From Methanofollis formosanus (GTDB taxonomy: Archaea; Halobacteriota; Methanomicrobia; Methanomicrobiales; Methanofollaceae): a stretch of DNA of 64,000 bases. Shown in pieces: positions 25,524 through 33,449 of this stretch. Each line of letters opens with the position of its first letter. Position 1 is the first letter of the stretch. The notes under the pieces are model-generated. The model was not told the DNA's origin. It did no database searches and saw only the letters and a list, made by a program, of their open reading frames with translations. The position numbers and the translations under genes are program-made. The stretch is taken from the NCBI RefSeq assembly GCF_019633745.1, contig NZ_CP037968.1, positions 2,796,789 through 2,860,788 of the forward strand, given 5' to 3'.

Positions 25524-26024
25524 ATGAACTCTCTGGTCGGCCTCGTCGCCGTCGCGGTGCTGGTGATCGCCGCGGGGTGCGTCGGCGCCGCTCCGAAACC
25601 GACGACCGGCGACACGGTCTCTGTCGAGTACACCGGCACGTTCGATAACGGCACGGTCTTCGACACCAATGTCGGGAAAGAACCGTTCTCGTTCACCATC
25701 GGGAACAGCGAAGTGATCCCAGGATTCGAGAAGGCGGTCCTCGAGCTTGCCGAAGGCGAGTCGGTGACCGTGACCATCCCGGCCGCCGACGCCTACGGGG
25801 AGTACGACGCGGCGAGGATGAAATACGTGGACCGCGCCACCTTCCCGGAGAACATCACCATCGGCCAGATGTTCCTGATGAAGAACGGCGAGAACTGGGC
25901 GCGCTTCACCGTCACGGCGATGAACGAGACGACCATCATCATGGACGGGAACCACGCCCTCGCCGGCGAGGACCTCACCTTCACCATCACCCTGCTCTCG
26001 ATCCAGACGCATGGAAACGCCTGA
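25524..26024 (+). CDS. FKBP-type peptidyl-prolyl isomerase, membrane-anchored lipoprotein
   Basis: 166 residues. Lipobox VIAAGC puts the enzyme outside the cell. The FKBP fold begins at TVSVEYTGTFDNGTVFDTN, with the pocket strand EVIPGFEKAVLELAEGESVTVTIPAADAYGEY and an inserted flap (DRATFPENITIGQMFLMK), as in SlyD-type archaeal FKBPs. It should help fold secreted proteins. ATG 25524 was chosen because GGGGTGAT, matching the 16S rRNA tail, stands 7 bases upstream; ATG 25515 is an alternative. Its last 14 bases overlap the methyltransferase gene. Confidence 0.85.
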   Translation: MNSLVGLVAVAVLVIAAGCVGAAPKPTTGDTVSVEYTGTFDNGTVFDTNVGKEPFSFTIGNSEVIPGFEKAVLELAEGESVTVTIPAADAYGEYDAARMKYVDRATFPENITIGQMFLMKNGENWARFTVTAMNETTIIMDGNHALAGEDLTFTITLLSIQTHGNA

Positions 26025-26643
26025 GAGGGACGGGGCCTGGGAACGCGACTACCGGCAGCGGGGCGCGCTCTGGGGCGGGGCGGTTCACGACCTCCCCCGC
26101 CCGGCGCCCGGTGACCGGGTGCTTGAACTGGGCTGCGGCAACGGCAAGACCCTTTCCGGCCTGACTGGACAGGGGGCGACGGTCGTCGGCCTCGATATCG
26201 CCGGGAGTGCGGTCGCCCTCGCCGCCAGGACGACTCGAGCGCACCTCCTCGTCGGCGACGTCCGCCGTCTCCCCTTCCGGGCCGGGTCGTTCGACACCGT
26301 CTGCGCCCTTCATCTCCTCGGGCACCTGCGCGGCGACGACCGGCGGACCGCCGCCCTGGAGTGCGGCCGGGTGCTGAAGGAGGGAGGGCGTCTCTATTTT
26401 CGGGCGTTCTCGGTCACGGACATGCGTGCAGGGAACGGAGAGGAGGTCGAGCCCCGCACCTGCCGGCGGGGCGGCGGGATCCTCGTCCATTACTTCACCG
26501 AGGAGGAAGCCGCGGCCCTCTTTCCGGATCTCGTCCCCCTATCGGTGACGACCCGGCGATGGGCGCTCAGGGTGCGGGGGGTGGACCACCCGCGCGCGGA
26601 GATCGCGGCGGTCTTTGAGAAACCGGAACGATCGGCTCTGTAG
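26011..26643 (+). CDS. Class I SAM-dependent methyltransferase
   Basis: 210 residues. Motif I VLELGCGNGKTLSGL binds S-adenosylmethionine; later motifs are VVGLDIAGSAVALA, LLVGDVRRLPF and FDTVCALHLLGHL. The fold is the Methyltransf_11/25 type, whose substrates range widely; none can be assigned. The start lies inside the end of the FKBP gene (14-base overlap), so translation is probably coupled. The stop codon TAG (26641-26643) is part of the repeat terminus GGCTCTGTAGAAT. The native C-terminus may therefore have been altered by element insertion. Confidence 0.85.
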   Translation: METPERDGAWERDYRQRGALWGGAVHDLPRPAPGDRVLELGCGNGKTLSGLTGQGATVVGLDIAGSAVALAARTTRAHLLVGDVRRLPFRAGSFDTVCALHLLGHLRGDDRRTAALECGRVLKEGGRLYFRAFSVTDMRAGNGEEVEPRTCRRGGGILVHYFTEEEAAALFPDLVPLSVTTRRWALRVRGVDHPRAEIAAVFEKPERSAL

Positions 26644-26699
26644 AATTTCATCACGTATGCTTGAGGCGTCCTCCAGGCTCAGGATTGATTCAGCAAAGC
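26634..26699. repeat. Minimal repeat element (about 66 bp) that ends the methyltransferase gene
   Basis: Left terminus GGCTCTGTAGAATTT (26634), right terminus GATTCAGCAAAGC (26687-26699). Inside is CGTATGCTTGAGGCG, the hairpin module of larger copies. It overlaps the last ten bases of the methyltransferase gene and provides its stop. Confidence 0.65.
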
Positions 26700-26785
26700 G
26701 GTTATAGAATCCTGTGTATGTGGTAGATCACCTGAATAAACGGAAAAGAACCTACTTATACATTCAGGGGAAAGAAAACTGTTCT

Positions 26786-27142
26786 GTGAAAGAAGACGCC
26801 GTAGACACCTCTGTCAGAATACAGGACGGGTGGGCCATCGTCTCGGTCGCCGGGCGGATCGACGCGGGTTCGGCCGGCACCCTCCAGGAGACGCTTGCCC
26901 CGCTCGTCGACGACGGCCAGAAGAAGGTTCTCGTCGATATGGCCGGGCTCGATTATATCAGCAGTTCGGGGCTGCGGGTGCTGCTGGCCACCCACAAGGC
27001 CCTCCAGAAACAGGGCGGGTCCGTCGCCCTCGCCGCCCTCACCCCCTTCGTCCAGGAAGTCTTTGAGATCTCGGGCTTTCTCAGGATCTTTTCGGTCTAT
27101 GAGGACGTCGACGGGGCGATGGGGGCGCAGGGACAGACCTGA
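26786..27142 (+). CDS. STAS-domain anti-anti-sigma-factor-like protein
   Basis: 118 residues, one STAS domain. The conserved phospho-serine loop is VDMAGLDYISSSGLRVLL. In bacteria such proteins are phosphorylated by RsbW-type kinases and reset by SpoIIE/RsbU phosphatases, switching partners. GTG 26786 was chosen because a TATA-like TTATA (about 26753-26760) lies about 29 bases upstream. The upstream frame back to 26714 encodes an unlikely basic extension. It shares TGATG with the next gene, so its stop overlaps the phosphatase start by one base. First gene of a four-gene partner-switching operon. Confidence 0.85.
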   Translation: MKEDAVDTSVRIQDGWAIVSVAGRIDAGSAGTLQETLAPLVDDGQKKVLVDMAGLDYISSSGLRVLLATHKALQKQGGSVALAALTPFVQEVFEISGFLRIFSVYEDVDGAMGAQGQT

Positions 27143-28512
27143 TGACGCCGCAGGTCGGGGACTTCATCGTCCTCTTCGAGATGATCTGCGTCATCGTCGT
27201 CGCGGCCTATTTTATCACCAGGACCCGGACCTTCACCGACGCCCTGGAGCGACGGCTCACCCCGAAAGGATCGGCCGCCTTGATCCTCTTTTTCGGTGCC
27301 CTGTCCATCTACGGCACCCTGAGCGGCGTCGAGGTGCTCGGCGCCCCGATCAATGTCCGGGACCTCGGGCCGATGGTCGCCGGGGTCTTCTGCGGCCCCA
27401 TCGTCGGCATCGGGGCCGGACTGATCGGTGGCGGGTTCAGGCTCGGGATGGGCGGGTTCACCGCTGTCCCGTGCGCTGTCTCCACCGTGCTCGCCGGCCT
27501 CCTCGGCGGCGGCGTCTACCTGCTTCTCCGCCGCGGCGACCTGCCGGTGCCTGAGGTGAAGACCGTCGTCGCCTTTGCCGTCGGGATGGAGGCGCTGCAC
27601 ATGGGGATCGTCCTCCTCACCTGTTCGCCCTTCGACGCGGCCCTGGCCCTGGTGAGGCAGGTCTCGGTCCCGATGGTCCTGGCCAATGCGATCGGGATGT
27701 TCGTCTTCGCCTTCATCATCACCAACCTGGTCACCGAACGGCGGACGCAGACCGAACGCGACACCTACCAGGAAGAACTCCGGGTGAAGAAGGCCGAGTT
27801 GAAGGTCGCCGCCGAGATCCAGCAGACCTTCCTCCCGCGGAGCATCCCGACGATGCTGGGCTTCGACCTGGCTGCGGTGAGTTGCCCGGCCCGCGAGGTG
27901 GGCGGCGACTTCTACGACGCCATCCGTCTCCAGGAAGGAAAGACCGGGTTGGTCATCGCCGACGTCTCGGGCAAGAGCGTGCCGGCGGCGATCTACATGG
28001 CCCTCTCCAGGACGATCATCAGGGCGATGGCGGCCCGCCACCCCGACGTCACCCTTGCCCTGGAGGACGCGAACTCCATGCTCCTCGAGGAGTCGGACAC
28101 CGGGATGTTCGTCACCCTCTTCTACGGCGTCCTCGACGAAGAGACCCGGACTCTCACCTATGCCAATGCCGGCCACAACCCCCCGCTCCTTCTCAGAGAC
28201 GGCACCGACGAGTTCATCTCCCTGCCCCCGACCGGGGTGGCGCTCGGCGCCATGGAGGATATGGAGTACGGCACCGGCGAGGTGACCTTCGGGGTCGGCG
28301 ACCTCCTGGTACTCTTCACCGACGGGGTGACCGAGGCCTTCAGCCCCGAGGGCGAGGCCTTCGGGAACGAACGTCTGGAGGAGACGGTGCGGGCCGCCAG
28401 GACGCTCCCGGCCGCGGCGATGATCCGGGAGATCCGGGACGCAGTCCGGGCCTTTGCCGGCGAGGGGCCGCAGGACGACGATATCACGGTGATGGTGCTG
28501 AAGGGGGAGTGA
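27142..28512 (+). CDS. SpoIIE/RsbU-type PP2C phosphatase with LytS-like membrane sensor
   Basis: 456 residues. Residues 1-200 hold about six hydrophobic helices with the GVFCGPIVGIGAGLIGGGFRL segment of the 5TM LytS-YhcK sensor type. A short coiled coil (ERDTYQEELRVKKAELKVAAEI) leads to the PP2C domain (225-456). Metal and catalytic motifs are visible: VGGDFYDAI, VIADVSGKSVPAA, LFTDGVTEAF and QDDDITVMVL. It should dephosphorylate STAS proteins in response to a signal sensed at the membrane. It overlaps the STAS gene start (TGATG) and abuts the kinase gene. Confidence 0.9.
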   Translation: MTPQVGDFIVLFEMICVIVVAAYFITRTRTFTDALERRLTPKGSAALILFFGALSIYGTLSGVEVLGAPINVRDLGPMVAGVFCGPIVGIGAGLIGGGFRLGMGGFTAVPCAVSTVLAGLLGGGVYLLLRRGDLPVPEVKTVVAFAVGMEALHMGIVLLTCSPFDAALALVRQVSVPMVLANAIGMFVFAFIITNLVTERRTQTERDTYQEELRVKKAELKVAAEIQQTFLPRSIPTMLGFDLAAVSCPAREVGGDFYDAIRLQEGKTGLVIADVSGKSVPAAIYMALSRTIIRAMAARHPDVTLALEDANSMLLEESDTGMFVTLFYGVLDEETRTLTYANAGHNPPLLLRDGTDEFISLPPTGVALGAMEDMEYGTGEVTFGVGDLLVLFTDGVTEAFSPEGEAFGNERLEETVRAARTLPAAAMIREIRDAVRAFAGEGPQDDDITVMVLKGE

Positions 28513-28514
28513 AC

Positions 28515-28922
28515 GTGACCGGGAGCATCACCGTCAGTGCCGACCTCTCATCCCTCCCCGGGGCGCTGGCCTCTGTCACCGACGCCCTCAGGGCCCTCGG
28601 CCTCTCCCCGAAGGCGGTGCAGGAGATGGAACTTGCCGTCGACGAGGCGGTGACGAACATCGTCCTCCACGGCTATGCCGGGACGGAAGGGTGGATCCGG
28701 CTCTCGTGCGAGCGGGCCGGCGAGGGGGCGGCGGTGGTGGTCATCGAGGACGCGGCCCCGCCCTTCGACCCGACCGTCGCCCCGTCGCCGGACCTGGAGG
28801 GGGACGCGGACGAGCGGCCGATCGGCGGGCTCGGGGTTCACTTTATCCGCACGATGACCGATGAGATGACATATGAATACCGGGACGGAATCAACGTCCT
28901 GAAACTTCGAAAAAACGTCTGA
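28515..28922 (+). CDS. RsbW-like serine kinase / anti-sigma-type ATPase
   Basis: 135 residues, GHKL ATPase fold. The N-box is MELAVDEAVTNIVLHGY; the G-loops are VVIEDAAPPFDPT and PIGGLGVHFIRTMTDEMTYEY. In bacteria this family phosphorylates STAS antagonists or binds sigma factors; archaea lack sigma-B-like factors, so the output partner is unknown. GTG 28515 has GGGGGAGTG about 6 bases upstream; GTG 28509 overlaps the previous stop (GTGA) and is also possible. It is cotranscribed with the phosphatase and STAS genes. Confidence 0.85.
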   Translation: MTGSITVSADLSSLPGALASVTDALRALGLSPKAVQEMELAVDEAVTNIVLHGYAGTEGWIRLSCERAGEGAAVVVIEDAAPPFDPTVAPSPDLEGDADERPIGGLGVHFIRTMTDEMTYEYRDGINVLKLRKNV

Positions 28923-28932
28923 GGAGAGATTT

Positions 28933-30201
28933 ATGGAGATGAGATCCGAACGGGAGGCCGCCCTCCTCACCGTCATGGTGAGCGGGCGGCTCGACGGGTA
29001 TGCGGCTGAAGAACTGAAGGCAGGGATCGACGGCGCCCTGCAGGACGACGACCGGGCGGTGGTCGTCGACCTTGCCGGGACGGACTACCTGAGCAGCGCC
29101 GGGATCCGGGTCTTCCTCGCTCTCCAGAAGCAGATGAAGGCGCGGGGAGGGTGCATGACCCTCTGCAGCGTGGAGGAGTACCCCATGGAGGTGCTCTCGA
29201 TGGCCGGGTTCGACCGCGTCTTCTCGATTGTCCCATCGCGGGAGGAGGCGAGGAGGATCTGTCTGCGTAAGGAGGAAAGCCTCTCGCTCATTGCCGACCT
29301 GGAACAGCCCGCGGTGGAGGTGGACGGAATGAAGGTCAGGTTCGAACCGGGCACGCGCGCGCCCGCTCATCTCAGGATGCACGGTGCCCTCGATCCCATC
29401 CTCAGCGCACGGCTTGCCCGCGAGGAGGTGCGGGCCGTCCCGCTCTCTGACCTCGGGTACGCCCTCGGGATTGGGGCGCTCGGCGGCAGCCGCGACGAGG
29501 CGACGGAGCGTCTCGGCGAGATGGTCGCCCTGCGCGGGGCGGTGGCCTGGCTGCCGACCGACGGCCACGGTGCCCCCGACTTCCTGGTGCCGGCGTTTCC
29601 CGGCGGCGGCGAGGGGGTGGCGTACACCGCCTTCGACCTGGCACTCGACGGGCCGTTCCATGAGGTGGCGGTCGTCGAGGCGGGTTCTGAGGAGGGCTTC
29701 ACCCTGGAAGCGCTGTACCGCGCTCTCCTTGCCCTGGCAGAGAGGCGCCGCCCCGATTTCGGCGGGGTCGTTGCGACCGCCCTCTGGGGGGTGACCGCCG
29801 GGGTGGCCGGTGCGGCGATGACGCAGGTGCCGCTCGCGGAGAAAGGGTTCGGTCCTGACGAGTTCGACCGGTGGGTTGATCGGCGGGATGACCTGCGGCA
29901 CGGCGGCGACACCCTCCTCGCCTTCGGGATCGCGGCCGACCGTGCCGCCGCGGGCCAGGAGGAGATCGCCGCCCTCTGCCCGACGCTCCCCGGCGAACCC
30001 GATGAAAAAGACCTCTGCTACCATGCCCACGGCGCGGTCTTCAGGCACGTCCCCTGGGACGATGGCGCGAGCCTGGAAAAAGGGATCGACCGGTGTTTTG
30101 CCGAGGGCGAGGTCGTGGACGTCTGCCACCTCCTGGGCTCGACGCGGCTGCGGCGGGCAAAGGTGGGGGTGGCGTACGTCACGCCCGCCACGCGTGAGTG
30201 A
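28933..30201 (+). CDS. STAS domain fused to a large uncharacterised domain
   Basis: 422 residues. Residues 1-105 are a STAS domain with the loop VVDLAGTDYLSSAGIRVFLAL. Residues 120-422 form a second domain that I do not recognise: VKVRFEP-like strand start, ARLAREEVRAVPLSDLGYALGIGALGG, then VAVVEAGSEEGFTLEALYRAL and KGIDRCFAEGEVVDVCHLLGS near the end. It has several Gly-rich turns and few cysteines. As last gene of the operon (10 bases after the kinase gene, with GGAG before ATG) it is the likely output or second switch. No similar fusion comes to mind. Confidence 0.75.
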   Translation: MEMRSEREAALLTVMVSGRLDGYAAEELKAGIDGALQDDDRAVVVDLAGTDYLSSAGIRVFLALQKQMKARGGCMTLCSVEEYPMEVLSMAGFDRVFSIVPSREEARRICLRKEESLSLIADLEQPAVEVDGMKVRFEPGTRAPAHLRMHGALDPILSARLAREEVRAVPLSDLGYALGIGALGGSRDEATERLGEMVALRGAVAWLPTDGHGAPDFLVPAFPGGGEGVAYTAFDLALDGPFHEVAVVEAGSEEGFTLEALYRALLALAERRRPDFGGVVATALWGVTAGVAGAAMTQVPLAEKGFGPDEFDRWVDRRDDLRHGGDTLLAFGIAADRAAAGQEEIAALCPTLPGEPDEKDLCYHAHGAVFRHVPWDDGASLEKGIDRCFAEGEVVDVCHLLGSTRLRRAKVGVAYVTPATRE

Positions 30202-30210
30202 GAACGCCCT

Positions 30211-30295
30211 CCGCTCTCCCCGCGCGATGAGAGGCGGAGGCGACTACGACGTCTGCACGCTCACCCCTCCCCCGCTCTCCCCGCGCGATGAGAGG
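30211..30295. repeat. 24-bp direct repeat after the partner-switching operon
   Basis: CCGCTCTCCCCGCGCGATGA plus GAGG occurs at 30211-30234 and 30272-30295, 61 bases apart. It sits at the 3' end of the operon, between it and a convergent gene. It does not match the termini of the main repeat family. Confidence 0.8.
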
Positions 30296-30328
30296 TGGAT
30301 CCGGCGATAGAGCGATGGGCCCCGGCCT

Positions 30329-31120
30329 TCAAGAGCCCTCGACCAGATGCCCCTGGAGCCACATGGCCCCTGTGATGAGATCGCCGACCTTCGGGACATA
30401 CCCGCCGGTGACATGCTCGGCGGCATAGAGGACGATCTCCACGTCGTCCTCCTCCTCTCCGTGCATCTCTCTGAAGAGCGGGACGGTGATCTGGTAGACC
30501 GTCCGCGTCCTGAAGGTGAGCTCTTTGACCTGATTGACCTCAGTCTGGAAGATGAAGTCGTCGACATCCCCACCCCGGAAGGGGAGGTATGCCGCCATAT
30601 GCCCCGGTGAGAGTTTTTTCCCGTCAGGGCCGGTCACCGTTCCAGGATTTGCTCTCCTGAGCTGATAGGCAAGAGCGGAGAGAGCGAAGCGGTATCGGCC
30701 GCCGGATCTGTATTGCTCCCGGTTCTTGAAATACAGCGTATCGAAGAAGGCCACCCGGGCCTCGCCGATGCGGCCCCTCACCTGTCCCTCGACCTCGTTC
30801 ATCCACTCGTCGACCTCCTCGACCTCGACCTCGTGGACGACGCCCTCCGTGATGAAGGGGTAGCCGGTGCAGAGTTCCTGGTCGACGACGACGGTGCAAG
30901 TCTTCAGGGCCTCTCCCCCCGACTGCGCCGTAAGGACAGTCCTGCGTCCCTTCTCGACCATCTTCAGGCTTTCGGCCTGTTCCAGGGCATTGACAACTGC
31001 TGCCTGGACCTCGCTCTCGGAGGTGAGCAGGGTGTCCCAGTGACTGCCGTGGCACCCGATCTTTTTCGGTCTTTTCTTCTCTTCTGGTCTGGTTATAGAT
31101 ATATCAGAGAGTCCCATCAT
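30329..31120 (-). CDS. Hypothetical protein, no recognised domain
   Basis: 263 residues, soluble and acidic. It begins with a short basic segment (RPEEKKRPKKIGCHGSHWDTLLTSE) and continues as mixed alpha-beta sequence. Notable stretches are VVVDQELCTGYPFITEGVVHEVEVEEVDEW near the middle and IVLYAAEHVTGGYVPKVGDLITGAMWLQGHL at the end. Two ATGs are adjacent at 31120 and 31117. A TATA-like stretch (about 31178-31190, minus strand) predicts a leader of roughly 35 bases. It converges on the partner-switching operon and stands alone; I cannot assign a role. Confidence 0.55.
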   Translation of the reverse strand: MMGLSDISITRPEEKKRPKKIGCHGSHWDTLLTSESEVQAAVVNALEQAESLKMVEKGRRTVLTAQSGGEALKTCTVVVDQELCTGYPFITEGVVHEVEVEEVDEWMNEVEGQVRGRIGEARVAFFDTLYFKNREQYRSGGRYRFALSALAYQLRRANPGTVTGPDGKKLSPGHMAAYLPFRGGDVDDFIFQTEVNQVKELTFRTRTVYQITVPLFREMHGEEEDDVEIVLYAAEHVTGGYVPKVGDLITGAMWLQGHLVEGS

Positions 31121-31446
31121 CTTGCCTCAGGTAATAGGGGGGAATTTCGGCCCGACTATCTGTGCAGGGGTATAGGGAGTTATACATATAGATTTTACCC
31201 GAATAATTTGGACAATTATCATATCGGAGATTTAAAAAGTATTTGATATTGAATTGAAGTTATTATCGTCAGGTATTATTTCATAATTTTGTCGTGGTGG
31301 CTTCTCCGATCCCCAGGAACGAGCACGGATCCGCCTCGGTATTCTCCATCGTGTCGGGTTTGGCGGGATAGAGCATCGATCGAGGGTTCTGTAGAATCAA
31401 GCATGTACCCGGGGTTCATGCCGAATTCTACACCGCAAAAAAAGAG
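31121..31446. other. Gene-free region with promoters and a minimal repeat element
   Basis: The left part is AT-rich and carries the promoter of the hypothetical gene on the minus strand. No coding frame is credible. The palindromic mini-element at 31387-31435 lies 12 bases beyond the end of the fasciclin gene and may act as its terminator. Confidence 0.5.
31387..31435. repeat. Minimal palindromic repeat element (about 49 bp)
   Basis: Arms TGTAGAATCAAGCATG (31390-31405) and CATGCCGAATTCTACA (31417-31432) pair at 13 of 16 positions around an 11-base loop. This is both family termini with almost nothing between, the shortest form of the element in the window. Confidence 0.75.
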
Positions 31447-31872
31447 TTACTTCGGGATCAGCACCGAGTCGATGACATGGCAGACGCCGTTCGAACAGAC
31501 GATGTCGGGCTGGATGACGCTGACCCCGTTGATCCGGACGCCGCGAGTGGTGTCAATCTCGAGGTCCGAACCCTGCAGCGACCTGACCGAGCGCATCTTC
31601 ACGATGTCGTCGGCCATGTGCGTGCCCGAGATCACATGATATTTCAGGACCTCGGCCAGCTGGCTTGGGTTCTCCATCAGGTGGTCGATCGTCTCCTTCG
31701 GGATCTTGGCGAAGGCGGCGTCGTTGGGTGCAAAGACCGTGAACGGCCCCGGACTGCTAAGCGTCTCGACCAGGCCCGCGGCCTTCACGGCCGCGACCAA
31801 TGTGTTGAACTGCCCGGCCTCGATCGCAGTCTCCACAATATTTTTCTGTGCCTGAACTGCTCTCTGTTGCAT
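31447..31872 (-). CDS. Fasciclin (FAS1) domain protein without signal peptide
   Basis: 141 residues, one FAS1 domain. The family boxes are clear: NIVETAIEAGQFNTLVAAVKAAGL, FTVFAPNDAAFAKIP (H1), the YH motif in LKYHVISGTHM, and VCSNGVCHVIDSVLIPK (H2). FAS1 domains usually mediate adhesion outside cells, but here the chain starts directly with MQQRAVQAQ, with no signal peptide or membrane helix. It is therefore cytoplasmic, or exported by an unknown route. GGAGGGAATG-type ribosome site precedes ATG 31872; a TATA-like TTAAATATGA lies near 31912-31920. Confidence 0.85.
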   Translation of the reverse strand: MQQRAVQAQKNIVETAIEAGQFNTLVAAVKAAGLVETLSSPGPFTVFAPNDAAFAKIPKETIDHLMENPSQLAEVLKYHVISGTHMADDIVKMRSVRSLQGSDLEIDTTRGVRINGVSVIQPDIVCSNGVCHVIDSVLIPK

Positions 31873-32468
31873 CTCTCATTCCCTCCACGGGAGTCCCCCC
31901 ATGGAATCTCGTCATATTTAACAGATCCGGCCGGAAATCAGCCCGGTTGCCGGGGTGATTATGCGGGCGTCAGGGCACTCTCTCCCGTCCCGCCGTCCCG
32001 TCCGGGTTCGGGCGGTCTTACGACCCTTTTGCCTTGCGACGCCGGGGGAATGGTAACCTCGAAAGGAGCGGGACATGGTGGAGGGATTGCAGGTCATGGG
32101 TACCGGGAGTTTGAGAAAAGCGGTGATTGTCCGGGACGGTGCTGATGATCCGACGTGTCCCCCTCATCGCAGAATTTCCACCGCCGTCTCGCGCCTGGGG
32201 GCGTTGCCGCCCGGACCCCCACGGACGGAAGATGGGCAGGGGTGGCGATGGAGCGAAGTCTCCATCGAGTCTCCAGTCTTGAAAAGAGAGATCAAACGAC
32301 GAAAAATTTTCATCAGGTATGCTTGAGGTGTGCCTTCGCTTCATGCCCGATTCTACAGGGCTAACCCTTTTCTACAACGTTCGAGTAAAAAACAGCAAGA
32401 ACCTGCCAGGGACAAACCCTCCCTCCGGTCTGTTCCTGACCAGGTCCGTAGATCGGGGGCCGGACCGA
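31873..32468. repeat. Promoter plus incomplete dispersed repeat (about 32100-32361)
   Basis: Left part holds the fasciclin promoter. From about 32120 the repeat composite begins, with a GC hairpin near 32188-32210 and the module CAGGTATGCTTGAGG, ending in the right terminus CGATTCTACAGGGCT near 32361. No left terminus was identified. No gene is present. Confidence 0.65.
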
Positions 32469-32708
32469 TCACTCTGCGGTCTCCGCCTCGGTCTCGATGG
32501 CGGAGAGTCTTTTCATCATCTCTCGCTGTGCCGCGCCCCGTTTGAGTTCGGCCACGACCACCAGGAAGTTCGCCCCGACGACGATGAACACGAGCAGCAT
32601 GCTCATCCAGAGCATGACCCCCTGCGCCGAGAGGAACGCCGCCCAGAGGAGGGCCACCGAGGAGATGAGGTACAGGAAGACCCAGGTCCTGAATTCCGGG
32701 AGCTCCAT
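32469..32708 (-). CDS. Small two-helix membrane protein
   Basis: 79 residues: two hydrophobic helices (VFLYLISSVALLWAAFLSA and WMSMLLVFIVVGANFLVVVAEL) joined by a very short turn, then a charged amphipathic tail ending ETEAETAE. Function unknown. A TATA-like ATTTATAG (32733-32740, minus strand) lies 28 bases before ATG, so the mRNA is probably leaderless, which supports it as a real gene despite its small size. Confidence 0.65.
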   Translation of the reverse strand: MELPEFRTWVFLYLISSVALLWAAFLSAQGVMLWMSMLLVFIVVGANFLVVVAELKRGAAQREMMKRLSAIETEAETAE

Positions 32709-32849
32709 TGAAATATAGATTGGAGTGCTATCATTTATAGATTTTTAATTTTTGAAAAAGAGAAAACTAACAAATTATTGCAATATATACTTTTAATACT
32801 GGTAAAATATTAAAAAAGTATTTCAAACCCCAGATCCCATAGAAAGATC

Positions 32850-33449
32850 ATGTCTTCAGGGGACCTCCTGAGCGTTGCGGCCGGTGTCGTGATCGTCATC
32901 CTCGTCGCCTCGGCCGTGCAGTGGTGGGGAGACGACCGCCCGCCCATAGACGGCATCGACGACGGGCAGCACCCGCCCCTTACGCATCCGCCTGATCCGA
33001 CGCCGTCTCCGACGCCTGTCTCCCTCCCTGCGCCGTCGAAACTCGGCTATGTCGAAAAACCGGTCCTCAAATATAAGACGTACCTCCTCCCGGACAACAT
33101 CAGTCTCTTCGGAGCCTCGGACCCCTCCTGGAAAACAAAAGAGTGCGTCGTCTTTGCGTCTCTAGAGGAGGAACACGGTGGGGTCACCGGCACCTTCACC
33201 GTTCCCTACCCGATATGGCGGATGAACTGCACCGTCATCCCGGACAACAATCCGGGATCGACTCTCTTCAGGGCCATCCTCGTCGATGCCAGCACCAATA
33301 CCATCATCGAAGGGATGGAACTGTGCGGACCGGGGCATGTCGTCAAGAATATCGAGGTCTCGAACGGCGAGTATTATCTCATCGTCGAGTGTCGGCACGC
33401 GCACTTCACGATGAATATGGAGACGAAAAAGGAGTTTCTGGCCCTGTAG
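32850..33449 (+). CDS. Membrane-anchored surface protein, paralogue of the gene at 51417
   Basis: 199 residues. The N-terminal helix LLSVAAGVVIVILVASAVQW anchors it; a Pro/Thr-rich stalk (about 30-62) leads to a beta-rich outer domain of about 130 residues. Shared with the 51417 gene are the same order of anchor, Pro/Thr stalk and domain, a VPYPIW/IPYPYW strand, and a final (G)EYYLIVECR / DYWFVINTRC strand. Function unknown. The stop TAG at 33447-33449 lies inside the terminus GGCCCTGTAGAATT of the repeat that follows, so the C-terminus may have been truncated or replaced by insertion. Confidence 0.7.
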   Translation: MSSGDLLSVAAGVVIVILVASAVQWWGDDRPPIDGIDDGQHPPLTHPPDPTPSPTPVSLPAPSKLGYVEKPVLKYKTYLLPDNISLFGASDPSWKTKECVVFASLEEEHGGVTGTFTVPYPIWRMNCTVIPDNNPGSTLFRAILVDASTNTIIEGMELCGPGHVVKNIEVSNGEYYLIVECRHAHFTMNMETKKEFLAL

